Notes under the pieces: generated by a model
The model's input: only the letters and a program-made list of their open reading frames with translations
Database searches by the model: none
What the model was told of the DNA's origin: nothing
In this document: positions 1 to 9,626 of the stretch, in pieces
Position numbering within the stretch: position 1 is the stretch's first letter
Layout: every line of letters starts with the position of its first letter
NCBI GenBank assembly: GCA_017428385.1
Contig: JAFRQX010000027.1
Location: 23,341-87,340, forward strand
Origin: Clostridia bacterium
GTDB lineage: Bacteria > Bacillota > Clostridia > Christensenellales > Aristaeellaceae
DNA length: 64,000 nucleotides
Direction of reading: 5' to 3'
Made by a program: the position numbers and the translations under genes

Positions 1-255
1 TACCGTCACACCTTCGGGAATAAATGCTTCATCCGTCAGTGTGATTCCCATTTCCACAACCGAATTGGTTTGGTCAAAGATCTTGTTGATTGGCATTTCC
101 CCGTTTTCCAGAAGGAAGTTGTTTACATTTTCCATATAGGTTTTCAGCATTTTCTGGGCCGGGGTCGTGTCCCTCAGTTTCAGTTCTGCCAGGCTGCTTC
201 CTGTTGTAACGATAAGTGTCAGAGCCAGGAGCAGCAGGACAATCCGTTTTACCAT
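1..255 (-). CDS. Secreted protein of unknown function, partial (C-terminus off window)
   Basis: Only the first 85 codons lie in the window. The protein begins MVKRIVLLLLALTLIV and continues to a probable signal-peptidase site near SSLAEL, so it is likely exported. The rest is mostly polar and no family is recognised. Its ATG overlaps the stop of the upstream kinase gene (shared ATGGTAA), which implies translational coupling and a common transcript. The reading frame runs off the left edge without a stop. Confidence 0.6.
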   Translation of the reverse strand, partial: MVKRIVLLLLALTLIVTTGSSLAELKLRDTTPAQKMLKTYMENVNNFLLENGEMPINKIFDQTNSVVEMGITLTDEAFIPEGVTV

Positions 256-899
256 TCTTTTTCTTTTTCCTCGATCATTTTTTTCTTGATTTCCACGCAC
301 TTGCAGATCAGTTCAACGCATCCTTCAATACCCAGTGTTCCGGTATCCACACACAGGTCATAGTTGTTTACGTCGCCCCAGGTGCCCGTGGCGTAGTAAT
401 TATAATAGGATGCACGCTGTTTGTCTGCCTTGCGCAGGATCTCTTCAGCCTTCACGGGATCCGCACCGTTATACTTGATAACCCGTTGAATCCGATCCTC
501 TGTCTTTGCTTTCACAAAGACATTCAGCACATTTTCATGATCCCGCAACACATAGTCTGCGCAGCGTCCCACGATAACGCAGGGGCCTTCATCCGCAAGC
601 CTGCGGATCGTATCAAACTGGGCCAGGAAGATTTTATGATTCAGCGGCATGTCCATATACATGGTTCCCGGTTCACCCCGGGTCTGCGCTCCGCTGATCA
701 GGGAGAAGAGCAGGTTCTTTCCCTGCTTTTCGTCATAGCTTTCCAGCAGTTCCTGACAGATTCCACTGTCCCGGGATGCCTCCGCCAGAAGCTCTTTGTC
801 GTAGAAAGGGATATCCAGCTTTTCGGCCAGCAGTTTGGCCACATAGCGGCCGCCGGATCCGTACTGTCTCCCTACGGTGATGATCGGCTGATACTTCAT
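249..899 (-). CDS. Cytidylate kinase-like family protein
   Basis: This 216-residue protein matches the cytidylate-kinase-like family (Cytidylate_kin2 type). It opens with a strand leading into GRQYGSGGR, the family's degenerate P-loop, followed by IPFYDKELL and later VIVGRCADYVL. These are nucleoside monophosphate kinase features, but members of this subfamily are not proven CMP kinases. The start at 899 is preferred over the longer frame because GGAAGGGAG lies just upstream of MKYQPI. The secreted-protein gene that follows overlaps its stop codon. Function inferred at family level only. Confidence 0.8.
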   Translation of the reverse strand: MKYQPIITVGRQYGSGGRYVAKLLAEKLDIPFYDKELLAEASRDSGICQELLESYDEKQGKNLLFSLISGAQTRGEPGTMYMDMPLNHKIFLAQFDTIRRLADEGPCVIVGRCADYVLRDHENVLNVFVKAKTEDRIQRVIKYNGADPVKAEEILRKADKQRASYYNYYATGTWGDVNNYDLCVDTGTLGIEGCVELICKCVEIKKKMIEEKEKEW

Positions 900-1165
900 A
901 CAAGCTCCCTTCCTTTCTTCTGTCTTTATCATCGTGCCGGAACACATATAGACCTGTCTTATATTATTTATATTCTCTTCCTGTCCCGTCTTTTCCTGCT
1001 TTCTGCCTTCCCTTCACTTGTCTTTACCCTCATTCCGTGGTATCCTTCCTTTTGTATTATTGTATAGCAGAGTGAAGATCGATTCGTCTTTTATCTGTAT
1101 TCAGGTCTGGTTCCGTTTCTGTCTTTTTTCATTCTTCATTATTCATTATTTTTTCGGAGGAAAAA

Positions 1166-1816
1166 ATGAAGACACCGGTTAATGCCCGTACTCTCCGCCA
1201 GCACCTCACCTATAACTGGTGGAAATATCTCCTGATTTTCGCAATTGCTTTCGGCCTGGTGGACCTGCTCTATACTGTGACCGCATACCGTTCCCCGCGT
1301 GACAAAACCGTCGGTGTATATGTCTACGGATATGTCAATGAAAACGACATGAAGCCGTATCTGGATAACATCCGTGAAACAGAAATGGCCGATATGGAAG
1401 AAATCAACGCATATACACTGACCATGGATGACACCTATGGCCCCATGCAGCTGATGACTTATATTGCCGCCGGCGAAGGAGATATCTACCTTTTAACGCG
1501 GGATGATTTCCTTAACAATGCCATGAGCGGTTCCTTGCTGCCCCTGGAAAATGATAAGGAACTGTTGTCTCTGTTCGACGACGCAGGTATCAATCTGCAG
1601 AGCGGATGGCGCAGGGAAGCAGAAACCGGGGAAACTCATCTCTACGGTATCCCGCTGGATAAGCTCCCCGGTCTCAGTAAGAAAATCTATGCTCAGGATG
1701 GATATTTGTCGGTGATTGTTACAAGCGGCAATCAGGAGAACGCTTTCAAGCTCCTCCGGATCCTCTGCAGAGACGGCATTGCTGCCTCAGCAGAAGATGC
1801 CGCAGCACAGCCCTGA
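1166..1816 (+). CDS. Membrane-anchored protein of unknown function
   Basis: This 216-residue protein has a basic N-terminus, one transmembrane helix (about residues 19-40, WWKYLLIFAIAFGLVDLLY) and a long outward-facing polar domain. It contains GDIYLLTRDDFL and GIPLDKLPGL stretches of the sort seen in ligand-binding or substrate-binding folds, but no family is recognised. GGAGG at 1156-1160 sets the start. It converges on the acyltransferase gene with only 3 nt between stop codons, so no room exists for a separate terminator. Confidence 0.7.
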   Translation: MKTPVNARTLRQHLTYNWWKYLLIFAIAFGLVDLLYTVTAYRSPRDKTVGVYVYGYVNENDMKPYLDNIRETEMADMEEINAYTLTMDDTYGPMQLMTYIAAGEGDIYLLTRDDFLNNAMSGSLLPLENDKELLSLFDDAGINLQSGWRREAETGETHLYGIPLDKLPGLSKKIYAQDGYLSVIVTSGNQENAFKLLRILCRDGIAASAEDAAAQP

Positions 1817-1819
1817 TTG

Positions 1820-2482
1820 TCAGCCCCTGATCCCTGCAGTAAGTTTCTCGGCCAGTTCCTTTTCCTGCTCGCTGAAGCGGCGGGATGGATCGTACCATAC
1901 AGGAGCAGCCACCTTGAAAATATGATTCTTATAATCCACATGGACAGGATACATCTTCAGTGCTCTGCCGCTGGCCTTGTACCACAGCTGTCCCAGACGC
2001 AGCCACCCGGTATTGATCCGCCGGTGGCTGTTTTTTCCGGGTCCGGGGATTTCCGGGAACAGTAGCAGGTAGTGATCCTTCTGCAGTACGCGTACACTCT
2101 GACGCAGGGTCAGCATGATCCGCTGATCACGGTATACCGGAATATGCGGAACACTGCGAAGCATTGGCGGCATAAACACCGAAGCAATATAAGGAACAGT
2201 CACATTCAGCACCGGGGCAAAAAAGCTGTCCGGTTTCCACCAGTAGTCCTTCCGGACGTAAGACGGAACCTCCTTGGGGTTCAGCATTTCGCTGTTGACC
2301 CAGGGATGCATTTTATCCCGCAGCGGGAATTTGGCGCACATATCTACCGGTCCGCTTGATCCGGCATGATTAACCACAAATACGCAGGGACCGTCCTCAA
2401 AGGGCACTTCCCATTCTGTTTTCATTTTGTGACTGAAGAGTCTGACTGTGGCTCCCGCCAGTTTATAAAAACGCTTGCCCAT
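1820..2482 (-). CDS. PlsC-like 1-acyl-sn-glycerol-3-phosphate acyltransferase family protein
   Basis: The 220-residue protein has the order of an LPLAT/PlsC acyltransferase: an NHAGSSGPVD motif near residues 38-47, aromatic and basic residues in the middle, and FPEIPGPGKNS near 140, matching the acceptor-site FPEG block. Family members transfer acyl chains to lysophosphatidate at the membrane. In the usual HX4D catalytic motif four residues separate His and Asp; here seven do, so this is either a divergent subfamily or an enzyme with a different acceptor. GGAGGAG precedes the start. Confidence 0.7.
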   Translation of the reverse strand: MGKRFYKLAGATVRLFSHKMKTEWEVPFEDGPCVFVVNHAGSSGPVDMCAKFPLRDKMHPWVNSEMLNPKEVPSYVRKDYWWKPDSFFAPVLNVTVPYIASVFMPPMLRSVPHIPVYRDQRIMLTLRQSVRVLQKDHYLLLFPEIPGPGKNSHRRINTGWLRLGQLWYKASGRALKMYPVHVDYKNHIFKVAAPVWYDPSRRFSEQEKELAEKLTAGIRG

Positions 2483-2501
2483 TCTTTCTCCTCCATTTGC
2501 T

Positions 2502-2538
2502 GTTATGTCATCCTAAGCGAAGCTGAGGATGACATAAC
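2502..2538. repeat. Palindromic intergenic repeat, TGTCATCCT...AGGATGACA type
   Basis: A 13-bp perfect inverted repeat (GTTATGTCATCCT and its complement) encloses AGC-GAA-GCT, giving one long hairpin capped by a GAA triloop. It sits directly upstream of the acyltransferase start. The sequence resembles a widespread intergenic repeat whose spurious translation reads VILSEA-like; that link is from memory of genomes, not from a search. Confidence 0.6.
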
Positions 2539-2630
2539 AGGAATGTTTATAACTTATTATGCGAAACGACAGGCTTCTTATAAACAATTCGGTATCAACT
2601 GCGCAGATACCTTTAATTCCGGGTGAAAAT

Positions 2631-4229
<1,599 letters not shown>

Positions 4230-4238
4230 TTAAAGTGT

Positions 4239-4268
4239 ATTTTATCAAAAATCCCGCTTCTCTGTCAA
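4239..4268 (-). promoter_or_regulatory. Putative sigma-A promoter for guaB
   Basis: On the minus strand TTGACA (4268-4263) and TAAAAT (4244-4239) are separated by 18 bp, about 35 bp upstream of the guaB start. This is seen directly; activity is inferred. Confidence 0.6.
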
Positions 4269-4317
4269 TTATTGTCTGAGTCTTTTTCATCTGTTTTATC
4301 ATCTTCTTTTGTGTACA

Positions 4318-4353
4318 GAAAACACCCTGCGCCGTTGTTTGGACGCAAGGTGT
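4318..4353 (-). terminator. Rho-independent terminator after the LRR gene
   Basis: On the minus strand ACACCTTGCG pairs with CGCAGGGTGT (one G-U) around a 12-nt loop, followed by TTTTC. It lies about 35 bp beyond the stop codon at 4389. Confidence 0.6.
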
Positions 4354-4388
4354 AAAAGAGGAGGTTTTCTGTAAAAACAGAAACTGTT

Positions 4389-5732
4389 TTATTCCACAAC
4401 TACATATTTGATATTGTTTTTCTCGCAGTATTCTTTCGCGTAGGAACCTTCCCTGACCGTACAGACCAGGTTTTTGCATTCGTTAAATGCTGTTGGCTCT
4501 ATGATGCTCACAGTAGATGGAATCTCAATACTGGTCAGGCCTGTACATCCTGAAAAGGCATACCGACCGATGTTTTTTACACCCTCCGGGATGACAATCT
4601 TCTTCAGGCCTTTGCAGCTTTCAAAGGCGTAGGATCCGATATCTGTCACAGTGTCTGGAACGTTGACTTCCTTCAGCTTCCTGCAGGCACTGAACTGATA
4701 GTTATTGATCACTTTTAAGCCTTCCGGAAGCCGGACTTTCGTCAGGTTGGCGGAGTCACAGAATGCAAATGGGCCGATACTTCTCACGCCGTCCGGAATG
4801 ATGACTTCCTGCAGGTTTTTGTTTCCGTGGAATGCCATCTGCCCGATTGTGTCAATACCGCCCGGGATTTCATAAGTGCCTTTTATTCCGCCGGCACAGG
4901 CAACCATTTCCCGTGTATCTTTAACAATCAGTGCTCCGTTTCCGAATGCGTATACCGGATGATCCGGATCGATTTCGATAGTCTCCAGGCTGTGGCACCA
5001 GCCAAATGCGCCAAAGCCGATCTCCTTTACACTGTTCGGAATCCTGACAGACTTCAGCTGTGCACAGCCGCGGAATGCCTGTACACCAATCTTGGTAACA
5101 CTGCCGGGGATATAGACGTTGGTCAGGTTTTTGCAATCGGCAAATCCACTGGCATCAATCGTGGTGACACTGTCCGGAATAATAATCGATTTCGCTTTGT
5201 TACTATCAAATGCGCAATATCCAATTTTTGTAATTCCCCAGGGAAGCTCGTACTCCTGGACTTTTGTGTCAGCAACCCGAACCACTGTCATGTCACTCTT
5301 CCTGATCAGCGCGCTGTTGTTGAACGCAAAAGTCGGATGTTCTTTTGGGAAATGGAGCTCCCTGAATTGATAACTTCCTGAAAGCAATCCATCTCCAATG
5401 GATTTTACACTGTCGGGTATCGTGATGGATGTCAGGTTGTAGCAGTAGTTAAAAGTATTATTCCCGATAGAAGTAACACCTTCCGGAATAACAACGTTTC
5501 TCAGCTTCTGGCATCCATAGAACGCTTCATTTGCAATCGATGTCACCGGCTTGCCATCCAGTTCAGATGGAATAACCTGATCCGCACAATCCTGCCTTAC
5601 GGATGTAATCTCAACACTACCGTCCTTCTTAAGCACGTATTGGTACGGTCCCTGTTCTGTTGCCTGTGAAGCAGAAATCATTCCGCCGCACAGCAGCATG
5701 ATTGCCAGAACAAAGATGAGCAGTTTCTTCAT
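4389..5732 (-). CDS. Secreted BspA-type leucine-rich-repeat protein
   Basis: The 447-residue product has a signal peptide (MKKLLIFVLAIMLLCGGMISASQA) and then about a dozen LRR_5/BspA-type repeats. Each has the pattern V-x-x-I-G-x-x-A-F-x-x-C-x-x-L-x-x-V-x-I-P-x-x-V, for example ITIPDSVKSIGDG and VVIPEGVTSIGNN. Such proteins are exported surface or extracellular binding proteins in gut anaerobes; the ligand is unknown. No LPXTG motif or dockerin is visible. The start at 5732 is chosen over a longer frame because GGAAGGGGAAGG lies upstream and a signal peptide follows. Its promoter carries the direct repeat also found before the LRR lipoprotein gene at 54.6 kb. Confidence 0.88.
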   Translation of the reverse strand: MKKLLIFVLAIMLLCGGMISASQATEQGPYQYVLKKDGSVEITSVRQDCADQVIPSELDGKPVTSIANEAFYGCQKLRNVVIPEGVTSIGNNTFNYCYNLTSITIPDSVKSIGDGLLSGSYQFRELHFPKEHPTFAFNNSALIRKSDMTVVRVADTKVQEYELPWGITKIGYCAFDSNKAKSIIIPDSVTTIDASGFADCKNLTNVYIPGSVTKIGVQAFRGCAQLKSVRIPNSVKEIGFGAFGWCHSLETIEIDPDHPVYAFGNGALIVKDTREMVACAGGIKGTYEIPGGIDTIGQMAFHGNKNLQEVIIPDGVRSIGPFAFCDSANLTKVRLPEGLKVINNYQFSACRKLKEVNVPDTVTDIGSYAFESCKGLKKIVIPEGVKNIGRYAFSGCTGLTSIEIPSTVSIIEPTAFNECKNLVCTVREGSYAKEYCEKNNIKYVVVE

Positions 5733-5796
5733 TTTTCCTTCCCCTTCCATGACCGGACACCGCGTCTTTTCCCTTCGGTATCCTTCATCCGGTTTC

Positions 5797-5839
5797 ATTG
5801 TATCATGGATAGTTCGTAAACGGTGTAACAATGGTGTAA
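5797..5839 (-). promoter_or_regulatory. Promoter with TTACACC direct-repeat box
   Basis: Plus-strand sequence GGTGTAACAATGGTGTAA (5822-5839) reads TTACACC-N4-TTACACC towards the LRR gene. A TACAAT -10 (5802-5797) lies 19 bp downstream, so the box covers the -35 position, as for OmpR/PhoP-type activators. The regulator is unknown. Confidence 0.55.
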
Positions 5840-5939
5840 CGTTTTTACGCTTTTGCAGCCATCGATAATCTCCCGTTTTCTAAAAATATGCTATAATCAT
5901 CTCCGTTCATTATTTCATCCTTTTACAGGAGTAGTCGTC

Positions 5940-6590
5940 ATGAAAAAAGATACCCGTAAGCTCAACGAGCCGCCGAAACGGTCCATTCTGGAAGAAGTCG
6001 GCAATGCTGTCACCCACGGTGTGGGTGCATTGTGCGCTATTGCCGGTCTCGTATTGCTGATTCTGAAATCACATACCTCCACGCAGCTCTTCTGCTCAAT
6101 TGTCTATGGTTTCTGCCTGGTCATGATGTTCCTCATGAGCTGCCTGTATCACTCCTTCCGCTGGGGCTCCACCGTCAAGCGCGTCTGGCGGCGGTTCGAT
6201 TATATTTCCATCTATCTGCTGATCGGCGGTACATTCACTCCCCTGTGGCTGCTCTTCTGGGGAAATCAGCTGGGTACAATCCTCTGCTGCGTTCAGTGGG
6301 CAATTATCATCACAGGCATCGTTTTCGTCGCTGTTTTCGGCCCCGGCCGTCCCAAAGCGCTTCATATCACGCTTTTTATTGTGCTGGGCTGGTGCGGTCT
6401 GGTTTTCCTGCCCCATATGCTGCGTGAAAATCTGCCCCTGTTCCTCTTCACGCTCATCGGCGGTGTCATCTACACCGTAGGTATCATTCCCTTCGCAATG
6501 AAGAAAAAGGGAGCTCATTTTCTCTGGCATTTCTTTGTCTTCTTCGGCGCTTTAATCCACTGGTTCGGTATCTATTTCTTTCTGTATTGA
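5940..6590 (+). CDS. Hemolysin III / YqfA-type PAQR membrane protein
   Basis: This 216-residue protein fits the hemolysin III branch of the PAQR superfamily. Visible features are EVGNAVTHGVGAL near the N-terminus, the conserved LYHSF, seven hydrophobic segments, and a final FLWHFFVFFGALIHW carrying the paired His that usually bind a metal in PAQR proteins. Despite the name, haemolytic activity is unproven for most members; a role in membrane-lipid homeostasis is the more likely reading. CAGGAG 9 nt upstream supports the start at 5940. A terminator follows at 6597. Confidence 0.9.
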   Translation: MKKDTRKLNEPPKRSILEEVGNAVTHGVGALCAIAGLVLLILKSHTSTQLFCSIVYGFCLVMMFLMSCLYHSFRWGSTVKRVWRRFDYISIYLLIGGTFTPLWLLFWGNQLGTILCCVQWAIIITGIVFVAVFGPGRPKALHITLFIVLGWCGLVFLPHMLRENLPLFLFTLIGGVIYTVGIIPFAMKKKGAHFLWHFFVFFGALIHWFGIYFFLY

Positions 6591-6596
6591 TATAAC

Positions 6597-6619
6597 AGCA
6601 CAATAATTTTGTGCTTTTC
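6597..6619 (+). terminator. Rho-independent terminator after hemolysin III gene
   Basis: AGCACAA and TTGTGCT form a 7-bp stem followed by TTTTCT, starting 6 bp after the stop codon. Confidence 0.65.
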
Positions 6620-6751
6620 TGTTGATAAATTTATATTATTGTGCTATTATCCAGATGGATAATTCATATTTCACACCTTTGGTTTGTTATCCGGTAAACC
6701 AATAATTATGAATTTTGAATTTTGAATTATGAATTGAAAGATGGGGTGCCT

Positions 6752-7003
6752 GTGTCTGACCGTCTCTATGTCAAGGTCACTTCCGATTTTGATTCCACCG
6801 GCTATATGCAGCCCCGTGCCATTCTCTGGCCTGACGGGCGTCTTTTCAACATTGATGAAATCCGCGCTTTCCGGCCCGCCGGTGACAATCATTTGCTGGA
6901 CTGCTATACTGTTATCATCCACGGGCAGGAGCGCCATCTCTTCTTTGAGCGCTCTGTTGACCGCCTCGGCGCCCGTCTTGGCCGCTGGTATGTCGAAGCC
7001 TAA
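6752..7003 (+). CDS. Small conserved-looking protein upstream of polymerase Y
   Basis: An 83-residue protein starting at GTG (MSDRLYVKVTSDFDSTGYM) is proposed; a longer frame from TTG at 6722 is open, but it begins in low-complexity AT-rich sequence and lacks a ribosome site. It ends FFERSVDRLGARLGRWYVE. No domain is recognised. Its position ahead of a polymerase Y and a YolD-like gene matches three-gene mutagenesis cassettes in Clostridia, so it may be an accessory factor of that unit. Codon use resembles the downstream polymerase gene. The start remains uncertain. Confidence 0.6.
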   Translation: MSDRLYVKVTSDFDSTGYMQPRAILWPDGRLFNIDEIRAFRPAGDNHLLDCYTVIIHGQERHLFFERSVDRLGARLGRWYVEA

Positions 7004-7047
7004 TCCACTCCAACCTCCCTGTAGTACAGCGGTAAGTAACTAATCAC

Positions 7048-7160
7048 GTTTGGCGCAGCCAAACATATCATGTTCGACGAAGTCGAACCTATCATATCGG
7101 CATGAAGCCGATATATCATGTTGCGAAGCAACATATCATTCTTTTGCGAAGCAAAAGACA
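7048..7160. repeat. Array 2 of short hairpins with ATATCAT spacers (5 units)
   Basis: Units are GTTTGGC-GCA-GCCAAAC, GTTCGAC-GAA-GTCGAAC, ATCGGC-ATGAA-GCCGAT, GTTGC-GAA-GCAAC and CTTTTGC-GAA-GCAAAAG. The spacer here is mainly ATATCAT rather than ATTTCAY. Orientation on the plus strand is the same as in all other arrays. Confidence 0.85.
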
Positions 7161-7176
7161 ATATAAAATTCATGAA

Positions 7177-7204
7177 AAAACAGCTTCTGAATGCTGTTTT
7201 ATCC
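7177..7204 (+). terminator. Putative terminator before polymerase Y
   Basis: AAAACAGC and GCTGTTTT form an 8-bp stem with an 8-nt loop. The second arm ends in TTTT, as a terminator requires. It would separate the small upstream gene from polymerase Y, unless read-through occurs. Confidence 0.45.
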
Positions 7205-7279
7205 ACCATTTTTAAGTTTTAAGTTTTCATTATTCATTAAAAACAACACCTCCTACTTCCTGCCTCCTGCCTCACGATT

Positions 7280-8845
7280 ATGTTTATCGCTATTGATCTC
7301 AAAAGCTTTTACGCCTCCGTGGAATGTGCTGCGCGGAATCTGGATGCCCTGTCCACAAATCTCGTTGTGGCAGATGCCACCCGCACGGAGAAGACGATTT
7401 GTCTGGCCGTTACCCCCAGCCTCAAGGCTTACGGTATTGCCGGCCGTGCGCGTCTGTTCGAAGTCGTTCAGCGGGTAAAGGAAGTCAACGCTGAACGTCT
7501 GCGCAATGCCATCCGCCTGGGTAAAGCTGTACGCAGTCCGGACGGGAAATACGGTTTTTCCGGCAAGTCCGCTGACGCCCGGGTGCTGGCGGCGGATCCT
7601 TCCCTTCAGCTGGACTACATCGTCGCCCCGCCGCGCATGAGGCTCTATGAGCAGATCAGCACCAAAGTCTTTTCCATCTACATGAAATATATCAGTGATG
7701 AGGACATCCACGTCTATTCCGTGGATGAATGCTTCATGGATGTCTCCGGTTATCTGAAAACCTACGATATGACCGCCCACGAGCTGGCCATGACCATGAT
7801 CCGGGATGTGCTCTACAATACCGGCATCACCGCCACAGCCGGCATTGGCACCAATATGTACCTGGCCAAGATTGCCATGGACATCGTCGCCAAACGGGTT
7901 CCGGCGGATCAGGACGGTGTTCGCATTGCGGAGCTTGACGAGATGCGTTTCCGGGAACTGCTCTGGTGTCATCAGCCCCTGAGGGATTTCTGGCGTATCG
8001 GTTTCGGCCTCGCCCGCCGTCTCGAAAAGCTGGGCTGCTATACCATGGGAGATATTGCCCGCCTGAGCCTGACGCATGAGGATCTGCTCTACAAGGCCTT
8101 TGGCATCAATGCAGAGCTGATCATCGATCATGCCTGGGGCTGGGAGCCAACCCGGATTTCAGACATCAAATCCTACCGGCCGATCTCTAACAGTCTCAGC
8201 AGCGGCCAGGTCCTGTCTGAAGCCTGTGACGCAAAGAAAGGCCGCCTGCTTGTCCGGGAAATGACGGATCTGCTGACCCTGGATCTGGTGAAGAAGGGGC
8301 TGGTCACCCGGAAGATTGAGCTCACCGTCGGCTATGATCAGGCGAGTATCGTCGTCGCGCAGCAGGGGCGTTCCCTGCCGGAATCAGTTTTTCGCATTGC
8401 TTCCACCGGTGAAATCTATAACGGTCCCATCTCGGCCGACCCATACGGCCGGATCACCCCGAAGTACGCCCATGGTACCGGCAATCTGGACCGCTGGACA
8501 AGCAGTACCCGGCGCATCTCGGAAGCAATGATGGAGCTGTATGACAGGATTATTCACCCGGATCTGCTGATCCGCCGGATGTATGTGGTTGCCGTCGGTC
8601 TGATCCAGGAGGAAGATATTCCGGAGGAAGGCCCCCTGCAGCTGGATCTCTTCACGGATTATGAAACCATCACCCGGCAGAAGGAAGAGGAAGCCGCTGC
8701 GGACGCAAAAGAAAAGCGTTTGCAGGAAGCCGCCCTGGACATCCAGGAACGCTTTGGCAAAAGTGCCATGATCAAAGGGATGAATCTGGAAGAAGGCGCC
8801 ATGACCATCAAACGCAACGGCCAGGTCGGCGGCCACCGCGCCTAA
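7280..8845 (+). CDS. Y-family DNA polymerase (UmuC/UvrX-like translesion polymerase)
   Basis: The 521-residue protein is a Y-family translesion polymerase. It begins MFIAIDLKSFYASVEC (metal-binding Asp and steric-gate region) and has the catalytic SVDECFMD at about residues 147-154. A helix-hairpin-helix and little-finger region follow, and QLDLF near residue 453 is a sliding-clamp binding motif. A charged tail of about 65 residues comes after. Members of the UmuC/UvrX group copy damaged DNA and are usually SOS-induced. No strong Shine-Dalgarno precedes the ATG; instead there is a run of CCTCCTACTTCCTGCCTCC-type repeats. It is followed by a YolD-like gene. Confidence 0.93.
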   Translation: MFIAIDLKSFYASVECAARNLDALSTNLVVADATRTEKTICLAVTPSLKAYGIAGRARLFEVVQRVKEVNAERLRNAIRLGKAVRSPDGKYGFSGKSADARVLAADPSLQLDYIVAPPRMRLYEQISTKVFSIYMKYISDEDIHVYSVDECFMDVSGYLKTYDMTAHELAMTMIRDVLYNTGITATAGIGTNMYLAKIAMDIVAKRVPADQDGVRIAELDEMRFRELLWCHQPLRDFWRIGFGLARRLEKLGCYTMGDIARLSLTHEDLLYKAFGINAELIIDHAWGWEPTRISDIKSYRPISNSLSSGQVLSEACDAKKGRLLVREMTDLLTLDLVKKGLVTRKIELTVGYDQASIVVAQQGRSLPESVFRIASTGEIYNGPISADPYGRITPKYAHGTGNLDRWTSSTRRISEAMMELYDRIIHPDLLIRRMYVVAVGLIQEEDIPEEGPLQLDLFTDYETITRQKEEEAAADAKEKRLQEAALDIQERFGKSAMIKGMNLEEGAMTIKRNGQVGGHRA

Positions 8846-8922
8846 CATGAATTTCCGCCGCAGCGGATCATTTTTAAGTTTTCAGTTTTAAGTTTTAAGT
8901 ATTCATTTTTTTAGGAGGGTTT

Positions 8923-9369
8923 ATGTCCGACACTCCCGATCCCCGCATCGTCTACTCCGATATCATCTCTCTCCCTCACCACCAGTCTGCCACTCGCCCG
9001 CACATGAGTCTGCATGACCGTGCGGCCCAGTTCGCGCCCTTTGCAGCGCTCTCCGGTTATGAGGAAATGGTGGATGAGGAAGCCCGGATCACAGACCGGG
9101 AGATCTCCCTCGGAGAATCGGAGCAGGATCTGCTGGATGAGCAGTTCCACCGCCTGTCGGAGATGCTGTCCGCCGGGCAGCGTCCGCAGGTTTCAGTCAT
9201 GGTCTTTATTCCTGATCAGTACAAGGCCGGCGGTCGTTATGAGACCGTCACCGGTCATGCCCGCAGGATTGAGCCTGTCGAAAAGAGGCTGATCCTCCTT
9301 AATGATGACTCCCCCGCCAAACAACTCACCCTCGACATGACTCGCATTCTTGACCTGCTTATACAATAA
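8923..9369 (+). CDS. YolD-like protein
   Basis: This 148-residue protein has the YolD-like pattern: IISLPHHQSATRPHMSLHDRAAQFAPFAALSG-type N-terminal block (residues about 15-45), a charged helix, then a small beta domain with KAGGRYETVTGHARRI. YolD-like genes usually sit beside UmuC/UvrX polymerases and are thought to modulate error-prone replication. Here it follows polymerase Y on the same strand, with AGGAGG just upstream of its ATG at 8923. The 78-bp gap contains AT-rich TTTTAAGTTTT repeats, so separate translation initiation is likely. Confidence 0.85.
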   Translation: MSDTPDPRIVYSDIISLPHHQSATRPHMSLHDRAAQFAPFAALSGYEEMVDEEARITDREISLGESEQDLLDEQFHRLSEMLSAGQRPQVSVMVFIPDQYKAGGRYETVTGHARRIEPVEKRLILLNDDSPAKQLTLDMTRILDLLIQ

Positions 9370-9440
9370 GCAGGTCAAACTCTACACTCTTCACTTTTCA
9401 CTCTTCACTCGTCACTCTTATCTTACTTTTACACCATCTG

Positions 9441-9542
9441 TCACATCCGGCCCCTGGCCGGATATTTCACAAATCAGCTCAGCTGATTTATTTCATGTGC
9501 GTAGCACATTTCACATTGCGGCTTTGGCCGCAATATTTCATT
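9441..9542. repeat. Array 3 of short hairpins with ATTTCAY spacers (4 units)
   Basis: Units are ATCCGG..CCGGAT, AAATCAGC-TCA-GCTGATTT, GTGC-GTA-GCAC and ATTGCGG..CCGCAAT, joined by ATTTCAC/ATTTCAT. One stem (AAATCAGC/GCTGATTT) is the same as in array 1. Just before the array, 9379-9420 is a run of CTCTTCACTTTTCACT-like degenerate direct repeats. Confidence 0.85.
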
Positions 9543-9626
9543 TTCAACGGTCCTTTTCCATATTGCTAATTATGTGGTGTATACTGTAAAATACTTCCCA
9601 GTACTACATCTCAGGAGGACAAATAT

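Noticed and set aside
7048..7160. Regular short repeats could be a CRISPR array
   Set aside because: The conserved part is only 7 nt, the variable parts are palindromes of 13-20 nt, and no cas genes are present.
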